From Closterium sp. Naga37s-1 (taxonomy: Eukaryota; Streptophyta; Zygnematophyceae; Desmidiales; Closteriaceae): 64,000 nt of DNA. The notes below the pieces were generated by a model that saw only the letters and a list, made by a program, of their open reading frames with translations, was not told the DNA's origin and did no database searches. Both the position numbers and the translations under genes were made by a program. Shown here in pieces: positions 12,901 to 23,055 of this stretch. The first letter of the stretch is position 1; every line of letters starts with the position of its first letter. Where the stretch lies: NCBI GenBank assembly GCA_947471745.1, contig CANJKZ010000008.1, positions 3,760,001-3,824,000 on the forward strand, written 5' to 3'.

Positions 12901-13521
12901 CAGTGAAGGTCACCATTGACGTGGTGCAGGCCGTGTTCAAGCAGCTCATCATAAACTATTCCAACGCGGGCTTCCTGGTGAGCAAAGGACGAAGGGCAAG
13001 TGAAAGTGAAAGGGAAAGGGAAAGGTAAGGTACGTCATGCCTGCCTTCCCCAGGCCATGTTCAAGCAGCTCATCGTGAACTACTCCATTGCTGGCGTCCT
13101 TGTATGTCTGCCACCTGGCCTCCTGGTAGGACTTTCACCTTCATGAAATTGCTTCACCTTCTCGCTTCCTGTAAAACCTTGCTTCCACTGCCTTCCTGTT
13201 CTCGTCCCTCCTCTCCCATCCCTCCTCACCCCATCCGCTCCTTTCCTATCCATGTGTATTCCCCGTCGTTGCATTGACTCCCCCCCCAGGCGCTGCAAGT
13301 GTTGCATTCTCCCCCTCACCCCATTCATCCACTCCCAATTGCGTGAACTCAGATATCGGTGTCCCCTTCATTGCCTCCACACCCCCCAGGTGCTGCAATG
13401 GGGGCAGACCATAGCGGTGTGGCGGTCGCTCTTCTTTATGGGCACCATCGTCCCCATTCTTCTCAACGTGCTGCTCTCCGTCATTCCCACTCGCTCCCGA
13501 CGCCACAAGAAGGCCGAGTAA
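3951..13521 (+). CDS. MBOAT lysophospholipid acyltransferase (LPCAT/LPLAT type), copy 1
   Basis: Eleven exons that join in phase: 3951-4140, 4356-4470, 4605-4737, 5793-5936, 6377-6657, 7339-7470, 8347-8450, 11750-11835, 12500-12563, 12856-12977, 13390-13521. Together they give 500 codons plus TAA, against about 460 in plant LPLATs. It is a multi-pass ER protein predicted to re-acylate lysophospholipids with acyl-CoA (Lands cycle). Family marks are CHMSNLGADVW (exon 2/3 join), ALWHGLHPGYY with the catalytic His at about residue 395 (exon 8/9 join), PAYWNMGV with the conserved Asn at about 357, FSGWTD in exon 6, and a basic C-terminus RSRRHKKAE. Intron 1 uses a GC donor. Exon 5 carries a hydrophilic insertion (GKAADTGKGEEG) relative to plant relatives. 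At residue 362 there is Met where the family motif, and copy 2, have Thr (GVGTWLR). Most introns contain partial copies of the neighbouring exon ends. This looks like the functional copy. Confidence 0.88.
4141..4355 (+). other. GC-AG intron 1
   Basis: The exon ends CTTCACG and the intron begins GCAAGTGT, not GT. The acceptor is CCAATGCAG. Using this GC donor joins exon 2 in phase. The same GC donor is kept in the second gene copy (21359), so it is not a sequencing error. Confidence 0.75.
4798..5220 (+). repeat. partial copies of exon 3 3' end in intron 3
   Basis: Three decaying copies of the end of exon 3 lie downstream of it: 4798-4874 (ends GACAAG followed by GTATGC, a usable donor), about 4931-4980 and about 5140-5220 (ends GATAAG followed by GTGGGG). 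The intervening DNA is rich in GGTAACA repeats. None has an acceptor of its own. They look like tandem duplications across the exon-donor junction. Confidence 0.75.
5322..5735 (+). repeat. partial copies of exon 4 5' end in intron 3
   Basis: Copies of the exon 4 start (GCGCAGCACCGCATGTACAG) at 5322, 5450, 5594 and 5696 precede the true exon at 5793. All but the second keep a C-rich tract and CAG acceptor. After about 35-50 bp each diverges into intron sequence, so only the last acceptor leads into the full exon. Confidence 0.8.
6007..6203 (+). repeat. partial copies of exon 4 3' end in intron 4
   Basis: Two copies of the segment encoding AVLVGPVFN..KQYQAYAAGQG lie downstream of exon 4 (6007-about 6070 and 6139-6203). 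The second is again followed by GTGAGTG. They are exon-donor junction duplications. Confidence 0.75.
6766..6822 (+). repeat. partial copy of exon 5 3' end in intron 5
   Basis: A second version of the exon 5 end (TTCGGCCCCGCCCTGCTCTT through TACAA, then GTGAGTAG) lies about 110 bp downstream of the true exon 5 donor at 6658. It carries an intact donor but no acceptor in register. Confidence 0.7.
7213..7269 (+). repeat. partial copy of exon 6 5' end in intron 5
   Basis: The sequence encoding W-G-C-L-L-I-A-G-I-C-F-R-C-S-Y-Y-F-I follows an acceptor (ATCACAG) and then diverges. The true exon 6 starts at 7339 after CCCCACAG. Confidence 0.75.
7541..7580 (+). repeat. partial copy of exon 6 3' end in intron 6
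   Basis: A short copy of the FSFSGWTDS-coding end of exon 6, about 70 bp downstream of the true donor at 7471. It ends at CTCCAGTCGACTCGG without a good donor. Confidence 0.55.
7596..7937 (+). repeat. 38-bp tandem repeat, 9 units, intron 6
   Basis: Nine near-perfect units beginning GTGGTTGAGGGTGCTGCTTG, starting at 7596, 7634, 7672, 7710, 7748, 7786, 7824, 7862 and 7900. Variation is limited to single bases. It has no exon similarity and no coding role that I can see. Confidence 0.9.
8200..8560 (+). repeat. partial copies of exon 7 on both sides of the true exon
   Basis: At 8200-8249 a copy of the exon 7 start follows CCCTCCAG and ends at ATCACCACGAG. At about 8518-8560 a copy of the exon 7 end (TGCCTACTGGAACATGGGCG, then TGGCTGCGAACA) lies downstream. 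The true exon 7 is 8347-8450. The downstream fragment encodes GVSTWLR, with the canonical Thr that the true exon has lost. Confidence 0.75.
8786..11863 (+). repeat. 27 x 114-bp array of exon 8 starts with their 3' splice sites
   Basis: Units start ACGTGTACGACCGGGTGACA and recur every 114 bp from 8786 to 11750 (2964 bp = 26 periods, so 27 units). Each unit is the first part of exon 8 followed by a C/T-rich stretch ending CTCCTTCAG, an apparent branch-region/acceptor. Only the last unit (11750) continues into the real exon 8 (TGGACGCTCGTC instead of TGGTCGGCCC). Because 114 is divisible by three and the unit lacks stops in the exon 8 frame, the whole array is open in the frame of the gene. Units differ only at a few sites (TCCTCCTCC versus TCCACCTCC or TCCACATCC). 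Copy 2 of the gene has just two units (53530, 53644). Confidence 0.92.
11817..11866 (+). repeat. 25-bp repeat of exon 8 end plus donor, 2 units
   Basis: CGTCTCCGCGCTCTGGCAT followed by GTGAGT occurs twice in tandem. The first is the true end of exon 8 (donor at 11836) and the second is a decoy donor. The orthologous site in copy 2 has eight units. Confidence 0.8.
12208..12400 (+). repeat. partial copies of exon 9 5' end in intron 8
   Basis: Copies of the exon 9 start (GGCCTTCACCCCGGCTACCA and a close variant) at 12208 and 12343, each after a C-rich CAG acceptor, precede the true exon 9 at 12500. Both end in TCGGCTCGTCAG where the true exon reads TCGGCCAACACACC. They are separated by short ATCC-rich repeats. 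Confidence 0.8.
13054..13101 (+). repeat. partial copy of exon 10 3' end in intron 10
   Basis: A segment encoding AMFKQLIVNYSIAGVL lies between CCCCAG and GTATGTCTG, about 75 bp downstream of exon 10. It is the single counterpart of the cassettes massively amplified in copy 2. Exon 11 also has a short upstream fragment at about 13290 (GCGCTGCAAGTGTTGCA after CCCCCCAG). Confidence 0.7.
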
Positions 13522-13942
13522 TCTTCAATCGAATTCGGCCGCTGCTCTCATTCGCGCCCTTGCACTTTTGGCGCCACAAAATGGTCTCGTGATGTCCAAA
13601 TTGGTATGTTTCGCAGTTTGGTATGCGCTTTTGTATGGTGCTGAGCATTCATTGAACACTATGCCGCCCGATCTCCCATAGCGGCACATAATCGGAGGGA
13701 TATAAGGGCGTATACCAGTTGTAGTTACCTTGTTCAAGATGATTCGCTTTGCGGTCATGTTCGCACTCTCGTAAAATGAGGTCGATGTATATCATGTGTC
13801 AGTGTAGGTAAGGGCGTATTCTCTCAAAGTATGAACAGCGGAATGATGTGCACTAGTAGCAATGGGATACAAATACCAACCCTAAAGGGGTTGTACTCCT
13901 TAGAGTGCTACTCATTATAGTCTAAGAGCTAATATAACATTT
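13522..13942. other. 3' flank of MBOAT copy 1
   Basis: The first 200 bp are similar to the 3' flank of copy 2 (57298-57510), so this is 3' UTR/downstream DNA and the right end of the duplicated segment. From about 13860 the sequence merges into the LTR-like end of the decayed copia element. No gene seen. Confidence 0.5.
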
Positions 13943-14137
13943 GAGACACCCCCATATGCTAAGTAGGGGAAATAAGAACAAGCAAAGGAAACAAATGGTC
14001 ACAAGATTAGTCAAGAGAAATAAGAATACAAATCTAAAGGTGGATCACGAATTCACCATACTGTCTGAGAGAAATCAAGGGGCCAAAAGGCCAGTTCAAG
14101 AGTTCACATATATATATAAGTAGCAAGACAGACAGAG

Positions 14138-14500
14138 CTAGAAACAAGAGGCAAGACTACATAACCGAGAGCCTGCCTCAACAAGGTCTAGCTGCAAACA
14201 GAATCTGTGGTGGTCACCAGGCGGAAGGGCCTTGTTGAAGATGTCTGCTGTGTTGGCCGTTGAAGCTACAAAGTCCAAGCGTGCATGGCCGCATCGGCGC
14301 AACTCTCGCAGTAGAAAGTACCTCACGTCGATGTGCTTCACCCTGCCCTCCAGTTGAGGCTCTCGACACAGGAGGATCATGACATTGTTGACAGCGAACA
14401 AGGTCGGTGCAGAGCGAGGCCGCTCACCAAGGTCGGTGAGCAAGAAGGTCAACCAGCGAAGTTCCTGCGCAGCCATGGCACCGGCATAGATCTCGACCTC
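14138..14500 (-). pseudogene. copia RNase H fragment
   Basis: The minus strand encodes EIYAGAMAAQELRWLTFLLT and ends with ANTADIFNKALPPGDHHRFC, the C-terminal RNase H signature of copia Pol. The catalytic-region VDNK of the family is changed to VNNV, and upstream Pol is lost. Confidence 0.75.
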
Positions 14501-14879
14501 AGCCTACCCTTGGGAAGTGAGGAGTGGAAAGCAGCCTACCCTCGACGCAAAGAGTGCACGGCAACGCAAGCGAATGAGGGAGAGACGCAAACACGATCGG
14601 GAGACCTAAGACAAGGCGTTGGCTAGACATGTGAAGGAGACGTGAGAGGGACGGGTGTCCAAGACGGTGGTGCCACACGACTGTCGGGTGGACGAGTGCT
14701 CGACAGGAGCATGACGCAGCAACCTGACCAAACGAAGCTACCTGGGGGGGCGCGGTGTGTAGTGTGGAAAGACCTGAGCGGGGCTCGCAATGAAATGTGG
14801 CCAGTATAGCCCTAGTGCCACCGTCCGTGCAGGTCGCAACACGCTCGTGCGGCGGAAACCAGGTGCCAACACCGAGGTC

Positions 14880-15191
14880 CTAAAGGGGTCCCACGCCTTC
14901 CAAGTTACTGGAGAACGAGGGGATGTGTAAACCAGTGAGGACACTAGAGGGGGCAGCCAGGCACGGGAGGGTGGTAGAGCTGCGAGCAACTGGTGGTCCT
15001 AAAGTAGGATCAGCCAGTGCAACCAGAACCGGACCAGGAATCGGTGTGAGAGTCGTATGGTCGCGGAAGAAGCACCTAGATGCGCCAGAGTCCAGCGTGA
15101 AGGAGAGTGACGCATCAGCCGCAGGTACACTTGGGCTAGTAACTACACAAGCACCTAGACTGGAAGCACGAGCAGCTACACTAGCGAACAT
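14880..15191 (-). pseudogene. copia aspartic protease fragment
   Basis: The minus strand encodes SFTLDSGASRCFFRDHTTL, the DSGA active-site motif of copia protease. The frame continues into PIPGPVLVALADPTLGPP, typical of this family, before decaying. Confidence 0.75.
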
Positions 15192-15675
15192 GGAAGGGTC
15201 CTAAACTATGAATACGCGAGCAAACAGATCCAGGAGCACTATAGGTAATATCGACATACATAATAGAATGAGATCACAATGCCTCAAGCAACTCTAGTGC
15301 AAACATATCAAACAACGCGAGGCCAAGGGAGCGAGCCAGCATAACCCAGTCCAGAGCGGGATCAAAACCATACTGAGCATGGAGGCGGTCAGTGAGCTGC
15401 GCAAATCACTGGCCTGAAGGGTGAAAACGTCCGCAGGGGCCACCCTGACGAGTGCCCGTCTAAATAAGGTACGCGCAAGGAGTAGGAGCGACACCACGCA
15501 ACGCCCAGCTAGGTGGGCCACCGCCACGACCAGCGCTCCCTAGTCCACCAGGTCCCCTCTTCTGAGAGTGCTGTTGCACCTACTGCTGTACCTGCTGCTG
15601 TGGCTATCCCTGGTGCTGCTGCTGCTGCTGTCCCTGCTTCGGCTGATGTTGCTGTCCATGCTGTGGCTGCTTCTG

Positions 15676-16666
15676 CTAGAACTGCTGCCGCTGCTGTGCT
15701 GTGTACCAACCAACTGGCCCAGCACCCCCTCCCATCGGGCTTGCAGGCCCATTACCACCTCCAGTGCCGCCTCCACTAGACGCACTAATACCTCCACTAC
15801 CTCCACCACCCCCTCCACCACCGCCGCCGCCACCACCCTTCCCCCCTTTCTTACCTCCCCTTTCTCGGGCCCTCATACTAGAGACGAACACGGCTGCAGT
15901 CTCGTCAGAAGCAGGAGACACTGGAGAGGCAAGAGATGCAGTGAAGCTGTAGGGCAGTACACCCCTGAAAGAGTGGGGAACTACGGCGGCAGAAGCGGAG
16001 GCAACCGAGACGATTTTGCTCTCGATGTCCTTGAGAGCTACCTCAAGGACGTCTATAGTGAGCACACTGGGGTGCTTCCGAAAAAACTCGTCGTATACAG
16101 GTGCAAGGCGGTCAAGGAGGTTAGTGACTATGAAGTGGATAGGGCCAGGTGGGGGGGGGTGGGGACTGCAAGCTCAGACTTGGTACATGCAGCACGGTAG
16201 CTAGCGTCGAGCGAGTGCAGGTGGGTGACAAGGTCAGCAGAAGAAGTGAACGGTCCCGGTCGTGAAACAAAAGAGGCATGAAGAGACCAAGAGAGGCGGA
16301 GGAGGGAGTGGATTAACGGGTCTTACTCGCATCAAAACAATCCTTGGCAAAGCGAACCTGGCTGAAGTGGGCCTACTCGATCTCGGGGAGAAGGCTAGTA
16401 TGCGCAATACGAGCCGCAGCTTCACGAGCCTGCTATGTTAACAAAGCTGTGCGGCCCTGAGCAAAGCGCTCCCGGTTAGCGTCAGTAGGCTCAAGAGGCA
16501 GGTCTGCAAGGCGTGGGGGGGGAGGCAGGTTACCAGAGGCGTGCGCCCAGAGCATGTCACCATCCTCGCGCTGACTCTGGAGATACAACTTGGCGCGGAG
16601 GAGGCAGCTGGGAAAATCTAGTGCTCTACCCTCCGCATCGAGACATAGAACTCAAGAGGACGCCAT
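15676..16666 (-). pseudogene. copia gag fragment
   Basis: The minus strand from 16666 encodes segments such as LDAEGRALDFPS, REDGDMLWAHASGNLP and STPSSASLG, interrupted by several stops, then an open piece (16065-15676) with LEVALKDIESKIVSVASA and a poly-Gly linker. This fits a copia-type Gag (UBN2-like). Confidence 0.65.
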
Positions 16667-17232
16667 GGTGAGTGCTCGATTGGACTAGTAGCGAAAGGAT
16701 AGAAACGGCCGGAGCTGGAAGCGAACGAAGAGCGGTTGGCGCTAGAATAGCTAGTCTAGGGACCGGCGAGGCGGGTAACGAACACAGCTAGAATAAAAAG
16801 GTGAGGAAAACCGGTCACAACGACGGGTGAAAGTGAAAAGCGATGCGCAAACCCTAACACGACGCTCGGGAGGAAGTACGAAGCCCTAAGAACGATGCGA
16901 GTAAATGAGTGAGGATGCGGCCTCCAGCCGTTGCGAGAGGTGTCACCAAGAGAACGGGCTGGTAATTGAGGCTGTTGTGCATATGCTGTTATGTGCACGG
17001 CGCTGTTGTGCGTGCGGTTTCAGTTGGAGGCGCATGCAGTTGCAGCTGCAGGCGCGGGTGCTGCGCGTGCGGCTATTGCTGTGCGCGTGGTTGCTGCTGT
17101 GCTCGTGGCTGCTGCTGTGCGCGCAGCTGGTGCTGTGCGTGCTGCAGATGCTGCGCGTGCAGACGCTGTTGTGCGTGCGGCTGCTGCTGTGCGTGCGACT
17201 GCTGTTGCGCGGGCAGTATTGTGTGAGCTGTT
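16667..17232. repeat. spacer with degenerate GTGCG/CTGCTG-rich repeat
   Basis: 16667-16960 shows nothing recognisable. 16960-17232 is a degenerate repeat built of GCTGCTGTGCGTGCG-like blocks that resumes at 19600, on the other side of the inserted copia element. Open frames here are low-complexity Cys/Ala/Leu runs and not credible proteins. Confidence 0.6.
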
Positions 17233-17237
17233 GTGCG

Positions 17238-17372
17238 TGTCAAATCATATATGCATGTTTAGGTTATCTAGGCTGTATGGGGGTTAGCACTAGGGGTTAC
17301 AACATTTCTCTCGACATTCTTCTTGTACCCCCCCCTTGACCTCATCACACATTCCTTCCTAGTATTCTAACA
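17238..17372 (+). repeat. left LTR of the 2.36-kb copia element
   Basis: 135 bp, TG...CA bounded, followed without a gap by the initiator tRNA-Met primer-binding site TGGTATCAGAGC. Confidence 0.88.
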
Positions 17373-17506
17373 TGGTATCAGAGCTAGGACGGTCCTAGCC
17401 TAGGACCGTAATTAAGGGCCCACCACATTCGTTTTCACCTGCCCGACCGTTAGTTTCTGCCCTGCCCAGCGTTTCGCGCTGCCTTGCCCTTTTCTGCTGT
17501 GCGCAG

Positions 17507-17790
17507 CCCGTACAATCCGCGTAGGCCCGAGCACAGCCCGTACAGCCCGCGCCAAGCCGTCGCGCAGCCCGTACAGCCCACGCCAGGCCCGCGCGCAGCC
17601 AGTACAGCCCGCGTAGGCCCGTCGCGAAGCCCGTACAGCCCGCGTAGGCCCGTCGCGAAGCCCGTACAGCCCGCGCCAGGCCGTCGCGCAGCCCGTACAG
17701 CCCACGTCAGGCCCGCACGCAGCCCGTACAGCCCGCGCCAGGCCCGCACGCAGCCCGTACAGCCCGCGCCAGGCCCGCACGCAGCTCGTC
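17507..17790 (+). repeat. about 31-bp GC-rich minisatellite inside the copia element
   Basis: Imperfect tandem units of the type CAGCCCGTACAGCCCGCGCC plus AGGCCCGCACG occupy the position where gag-protease-integrase would be. It ends abruptly at the start of the RT domain (about 17797). Confidence 0.85.
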
Positions 17791-17796
17791 AGTGGC

Positions 17797-19221
17797 ATGT
17801 GGATTTTCAGGGTGAAGCGGCCTCCAGGTTCTCCTCCCGTCTTCAAGGCTCGTTACGTTGCTCGAGCCTTCAGTCAGCGGGAGGGAGTCGACTTCTTCCA
17901 GACCTTCTCCCCCACCCCGAAGATGACCACTCTTCGGGTACTGCTGCACGTTGCCGCTCAGCGTGACTACGAGCTTCACTCTCTTGACTTCAGCACAGCG
18001 TTCTTACAGGGCAGCCTGCACGAGGAGATCTGGCTGCGCCGCCCTCCTGGCTTCACTGGGTCGTTCCCTCCTGGTACCCAATGGAGCCTCCGGCGGCCGG
18101 TCTACGGTCTCCTCCAGGCGCCACGTGAGTGGCACGACACACTGAGGACGACACTTGCTGCTCTTGGGTTTGCTCCGTCGACTGCTGACCCGTCGCTGTT
18201 TCTGCGCACCGACACTTCGCTGCCGCCGTTCTACATCCTCGTGTACGTCGACGACTTGGTCTTTGCCACTGCTGACACTGAGGCTCTCGCCCTGGTGAAG
18301 TCGGAGCTGCAGAAGAGACACACGTGCACAGACCTGGGTGAGCTGCGCAGTTACCTTGGCTTGCAGATCACCCGGGACAGAGCACGCTGCACCATCACAC
18401 TGACTCAGTCACACATGGTGCAGCAGGTCCTTCAGCGCTTCGGCTTCACCTGGTCCTCGGCACAGGCCACTCCTCTGGCTACAGGTCACTCGCTCTCAGC
18501 TCCACCTTCGGACGAGTCCGTAGAGCCGAGTGGTCCTTACGCAGAGCTAGTTGGCTGCCTCATGTACCTGATGACCTGCACTCGTCCTGACCTCGCGTAC
18601 CCTCTTGGCCTTCTGGCTCGCTACGTGGCTCCTGGTTGGCACCGAAAGGTGCACATGGATGCTGCTAAGAGGGTACTGCGCTACTTGTGCAGTACATCGG
18701 GCATGGGGCTCGTGCTTGGAGGACGGGGCGACGTTGTCCTCACTGGTCACTCGGACGCTTCTTGGGTTGACGACTAGGCTACGCAGCGGTCGTCACAGGG
18801 TTACACCTTCAGCCTTGGCTCTGGTTCAGTTTCTTGGCGTTCTACACGCTCGTCTTCAGTTTTCAGCTCCAGTTGTGAGGCTGAGATCTACGCCACAGCC
18901 ATGGCTGCACAGGAGTTACGCTGGCTCACCTACCTGCTGACCGACCTGGGAGAGCGGCCTCGTTCTCCTCCAGTGCTGTACGTCGACAACAAGGCAGCCA
19001 TTGCCTTGTGTCAGGAGCACAGACTGGAGCACAGAACGAAGCACATCGCTCTGCGTTACTTCCTGGCTCGAGAGTTGCAGCAGGGGGGTCAGCTTCGTCT
19101 TGCTCACGTGGCCACTCGGGCCAACACTGCTGATATATTCACCAAGGCACTTCCGTCTGGTGATCATCAGCGCTTTTGTATTTTGTTAGGCCTTGTGCCT
19201 ACGTTTCCACACTTGCTGTAG
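17797..19221 (+). pseudogene. copia reverse transcriptase-RNase H with one nonsense codon
   Basis: Encodes the second half of copia Pol: FKARYVARAFSQREGVDF, LDFSTAFLQGSLHEEIWL, VYGLLQAPREWH, ILVYVDDLVFA (catalytic DD) and HSDASWVDD, then a TAG at 18775. The same frame continues through YTFSLGSGSVSWRS, LYVDNKAAIALCQEH and ANTADIFTKALPSGDHQRFC to the stop at 19219-19221. The stop interrupts RNase H at a single codon. With no gag, protease or integrase, the element could only move in trans. Confidence 0.85.
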
Positions 19222-19460
19222 ATTCTGCTTGTACTGTGATCTATACATATATACCTGAATGCTTGCTCTTGTTAGGTAGTGATCACTGAGCTATTGCTGC
19301 ATATACATCTCTGCATGTGAACAGGCCTTATGGCCTCTTGCTTGTGCTCAGAGTGTGTGGTGACTTTGTGATCCACCCTGAGCTGTGTTTTGTTTCTTCT
19401 CTTCACTGGTCTTGTGACCTTTGCTTGCTCTGGCTATCCCCCATTTCGCCTATGGGGGTG

Positions 19461-19594
19461 TGTCAAATCATATATGCATGTTTAGGTTATCTAGGCTGTA
19501 TGGGGGTTAGCACTAGGGGTACAACATTTCTCTCGACATTCTTCTTGTACCCCCCCCTTGACCTCATCACACATTCTTTCCTAGTATTCTAACA
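19461..19594 (+). repeat. right LTR of the 2.36-kb copia element
   Basis: 134 bp, near-identical to the left LTR, preceded by the polypurine tract TATGGGGGTG and followed by the target duplication GTGCG. Confidence 0.88.
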
Positions 19595-19599
19595 GTGCG

Positions 19600-21168
19600 C
19601 GCGGCTACGTGCATGCTGCTGCGCATGTGCGACTGTGGGCGTGCGGCCGCGCAGGCACGGCTGTGCATGCGCGCGCGTGCGGACATCTACGCGTGCGCGA
19701 CTTCGTGCTAGCAACTGCGCGTGCGCGGCTGTATGCGTGCGCTAGCGCATGCGCGGCTGTGCGCTGCTGGCTGCGTGCGGCGCAGTGGGCGCGGTGGGCG
19801 CAGGATGGGACGGGCTCTGGGGCGGGATGGGACGGGCTGTGGGGCGCGATGGGACGGGAGGGCGTGTAACGGAGGGCGGGGCGCGTTACTAAGCTAGGAA
19901 CTAGGCTAGGAACGTTTCTACTCGCGATACCATCTTAGATAGTAAGCGGAAGTGATTGTCATCGGGAATCATATGGTACAAGTATAAGGGTCGAGAGAAA
20001 ATGTGTACCCCAAAATGTGTACCTCACTACAACTTATTTATAATTATATAAACATTTGACAGGAGGACACACATTTTGGGCTTGCTGTATCGAGGGATGC
20101 ATGTCGGGAGGATGACAAGTCATTTTTCTTCATGTCTCATGGGATCCCCGTAGGCGATAATCGGGGTGGCTTTGCAACTGGCCCAGGCTCGAGTCATCTT
20201 GCTTCGCATTGCATCGTCGATGGGTGGCGCAATGTTGATTTGGTGGATAACGAGGGGGAGGACCTCAAGGACGTGGGGGGTGCTCTTTGGGTGGAGGCTC
20301 AAGTTTGAGGGGCGCCGTAGCGCGTTGTCGTGGGGTGCTTGCTTATCCTATGTGGGGTTCTATGTATGGAGGCACGTGTGCTTTATAGGTTAGTTTAATT
20401 AATTTGAAGGGTGGCATTGAGTTGGCGTTTACGATATGTATGGCCTGTGCAGTAATAAATAACATCCACTGTACCTAACTAATTTATTTCTAGGCGGTGA
20501 CTGTATTTGATGGATATAGTACCACATCATTACAATATAGCTGAGATTTGACTGTTTCGAAGTGGGTGTTCCTAGCATTTGGACTTGGCCTGGCTCTGGC
20601 ACTCTGACGCGACCCGCCAATTTCAAGGTGTGCTTTGTAGAAAGCGCGGGAACCCAATTCAGCAACCCTAACTACTTGGGAAATGATTGCTTTCGGATGA
20701 GCTAACTAGTACTCTCCGCCGGGTTAATCTCTGCCGGGTCAATCTACTCTCAAGCATCAAACTACCACGTGCCAGTCCAGACCCTCCTGCATTTCACAGC
20801 TCATCATGTCCGTCCATCTGCCGTTCGTGCATCCTCACCGTACTCTCTAGCTTTTCTCTTCGTCAAAACCAGAATTACTCGGCAAACGATCTAGCATTTC
20901 GCCCAACTTGGGAGGATCGCTCATACACCATGGAAACAGCTGACACTGGCAGTCGAATGAACCTTTCACTTCCTACGGGTGTTCGGCAATATCAGCGAAC
21001 CAATCCACCAAGTTTACGGGGAGTTACGAGGTGGACAATCAGGCATGAAGTTCGCGACGCCCGTGAGCTATCTTATCAGCTACCAAAAACCACACACGCA
21101 CCAAGTTTATCTCGAGTGTCTCTTAACTCATATGTAGTTAAAGGGAGCACCAGCTTGAATAGACAGGC
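19600..21168. other. intergenic region upstream of MBOAT copy 2
   Basis: 19600-19870 continues the GTGCG-rich repeat and a short GGGATGGGACGGGCT tandem. 19900-20580 is AT-richer with nothing recognisable. From about 20590 (CCGCCAATTTCAAGGTGTG) the sequence is homologous to the promoter side of copy 1, so the promoter was duplicated with the gene. Confidence 0.5.
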
Positions 21169-22210
21169 ATGTCGATCTCAGAGGAGCTAGCGGCGTCGCT
21201 GGGAGTGGCTCCTTCGCTGATCACCCTCCTGCTCTACCTCTTCTCGTCCATCCCCGCTGCTCTGGTCGTGCGCTTCTTCCCGGGTCCCACGCTGAAGCAT
21301 CTCTACAGCACTGCCGCCGGAGGGGCTCTCTGCTGGGTGGCATATGGCGGCCTTCACGGCAAGTGTGATTTCTGTCGTAGCTAGCAGCATACGCGCGTTG
21401 CATTTCAGTGGTTCTCGTTGCAAGTGACTGGAATGCATTCAGCTAGTCGGTTTCGAACGACATTCCCTTCCATCATTTCGCTCCACTGATCGAAATCGCC
21501 ACTCCATCGCGTGCGTGCGCCAATGCAGCGAGCCTCAACTTCTGGGGCCTCACGCTCGCGTCGTACGCGCTCATGCTCGTCCTTCCTCGCAAGTGGAGCG
21601 GCTACGGCGTGCTCTTCGGCTCCTTCCCCTACCTCACCTACTGGTATACCTCCACACCTTTCTCCACCTCTTCGTCTTGTCTTCTAAGTTTCAAGCGCCT
21701 TAGAAACAAACTCGGGAACCTACCTCACCTACTGGTATGCCTCCACACCTGTCTCAATCTCTTAGTTTTGTCTTTTGTTCCCGGCCCAATGGCACATTGT
21801 AAGAATCACATCAAGGTTGTGTTGAAGAAAACATTCTTTCTTGTCTCGTGCTTTCCACTCCACTCTCTCATGGCGCGCTAGCTCGTGTCCCCGTCTTTGA
21901 AGCTTGACCCTTCTTAAACCCAACACCGTTAAGACATGATCCGTCTTAAAAACATGGCACTTTTCTGCCTGAACTCAGCAACCACATGAACAACCTGAGA
22001 GCGCACATCTTAGGCTCTCAGGAACAGGCACCTTCTCGCGTGAACCAGAAAGTTACGCGAGCATTCTGCGAGCAGACATATGGAGGCCGATTTGATTCGA
22101 AACGCCTCCTTCAAATGGGCTCTGGAATCTGTGACTGCGCATTTCTTGCATGGCCCCTGCAGTCACATGAGCAACCTGGGAGCGGACGTGTGGAGGCAGG
22201 GAGGCGTGGA

Positions 22211-22215
22211 CTTCA
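22211..22215. repeat. target-site duplication, left
   Basis: CTTCA immediately left of the copia array. The matching CTTCA is at 45646-45650. Removing the array and one copy rebuilds a 133-nt exon 3, identical in length to copy 1. Confidence 0.92.
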
Positions 22216-23014
22216 TGTTATAGTCACAATAGGCTTGAATGTGCCTAAAACGAAAGATAGAGAGCACAGACGGATTTCTGCACAGCGGCTTCAAACGTTG
22301 ATAGCGTTCTGCTCACAGCTGCAAATGACTTGATTCAAATTGGATCTGGAGCGTCTTCATGTCGTCTACAATTAGCAATTTAGATTGCACGATTTGATAA
22401 AGAATTGACGACACAGCGTCGGTTTGAACGAACGGTACTATGGCAGCCACTATAGTCTTAGAACACAAGATAGGAAGAGTTACGAGTTGGGAATGACTCC
22501 CAGCTCCTACAAACCCCAAGAGCCGATGTACAGTGATGTGGAACAGTGCCACACTGTCCCCAACCACGAAGGGTCTCGAAACTACCCTTCACTAGGGCCT
22601 ACACCAAGTGAAATGTTACACTACACAAAGTAATGTAACTATCTTCAATATCTTGAGGTGTACCCTTTTTGGCAAGCTTCGAAATCACTTGAGGCTTGAC
22701 ACCAAGGCTCGGGCTCTTCATCACAAACCCATCCTTGAGTTCTTGATGGGTCTGCTGCACACACCTGCGACACGCCGAACGTTCGACACAGGACAAAATA
22801 GAAACCGCGCACGAGACACAAACGACCGCGTAACACGCGTCTAGCGATAACTCGCTATTGACTCGACACACACACTCGACATCATGACTCAACATTCACA
22901 CCCAATTATAAGCATGAAATATATATTATCCCATGCCCTCATACCATTCCATACACACACACATTCACGCACACGGACAACAAGCCGAGTGCAAACCGTA
23001 GGGTTGCACCAACA
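22216..23014 (-). repeat. LTR1 (3' LTR of internal copy 1)
   Basis: 799 bp. On the minus strand it starts TGTTGGTGCAACC and ends GACTATAACA. The purine tract TCCGAGGGGGAGTT abuts it at 23015-23028. Confidence 0.92.
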
Positions 23015-23055
23015 AACTCCCCCTCGGATTGTTGGCCTTAGGATATGTTGCTCTC

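Larger units (their letters stand above)
13850..16666 (-). mobile_element. decayed Ty1/copia element (minus strand)
   Basis: From the right on the minus strand come a gag-like start (ATG 16666), a protease segment and an RNase H end, followed by a purine tract (GCATATGGGGGTG) and TGTCTCAAATG, an LTR-like start at 13948. Most of integrase and reverse transcriptase is missing between about 14500 and 14740. No 5' LTR or tRNA primer site is visible upstream of gag. Several in-frame stops show it is dead. It belongs to the same family as the plus-strand element at 17238, since the RNase H ends are clearly alike. Confidence 0.7.
17238..19594 (+). mobile_element. non-autonomous copia element with two LTRs and TSD
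   Basis: LTRs are 17238-17372 and 19461-19594 (135 and 134 bp, starting TGTCAAATCATAT and ending ATTCTAACA). The target duplication GTGCG is at 17233-17237 and 19595-19599. The primer site TGGTATCAGAGC starts at 17373, directly after the LTR, and the purine tract TATGGGGGTG directly precedes the right LTR. The interior keeps only RT-RNase H; gag, protease and integrase are replaced by a GC-rich minisatellite. The LTRs differ by one indel and one C/T change, so insertion was fairly recent. Confidence 0.9.
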
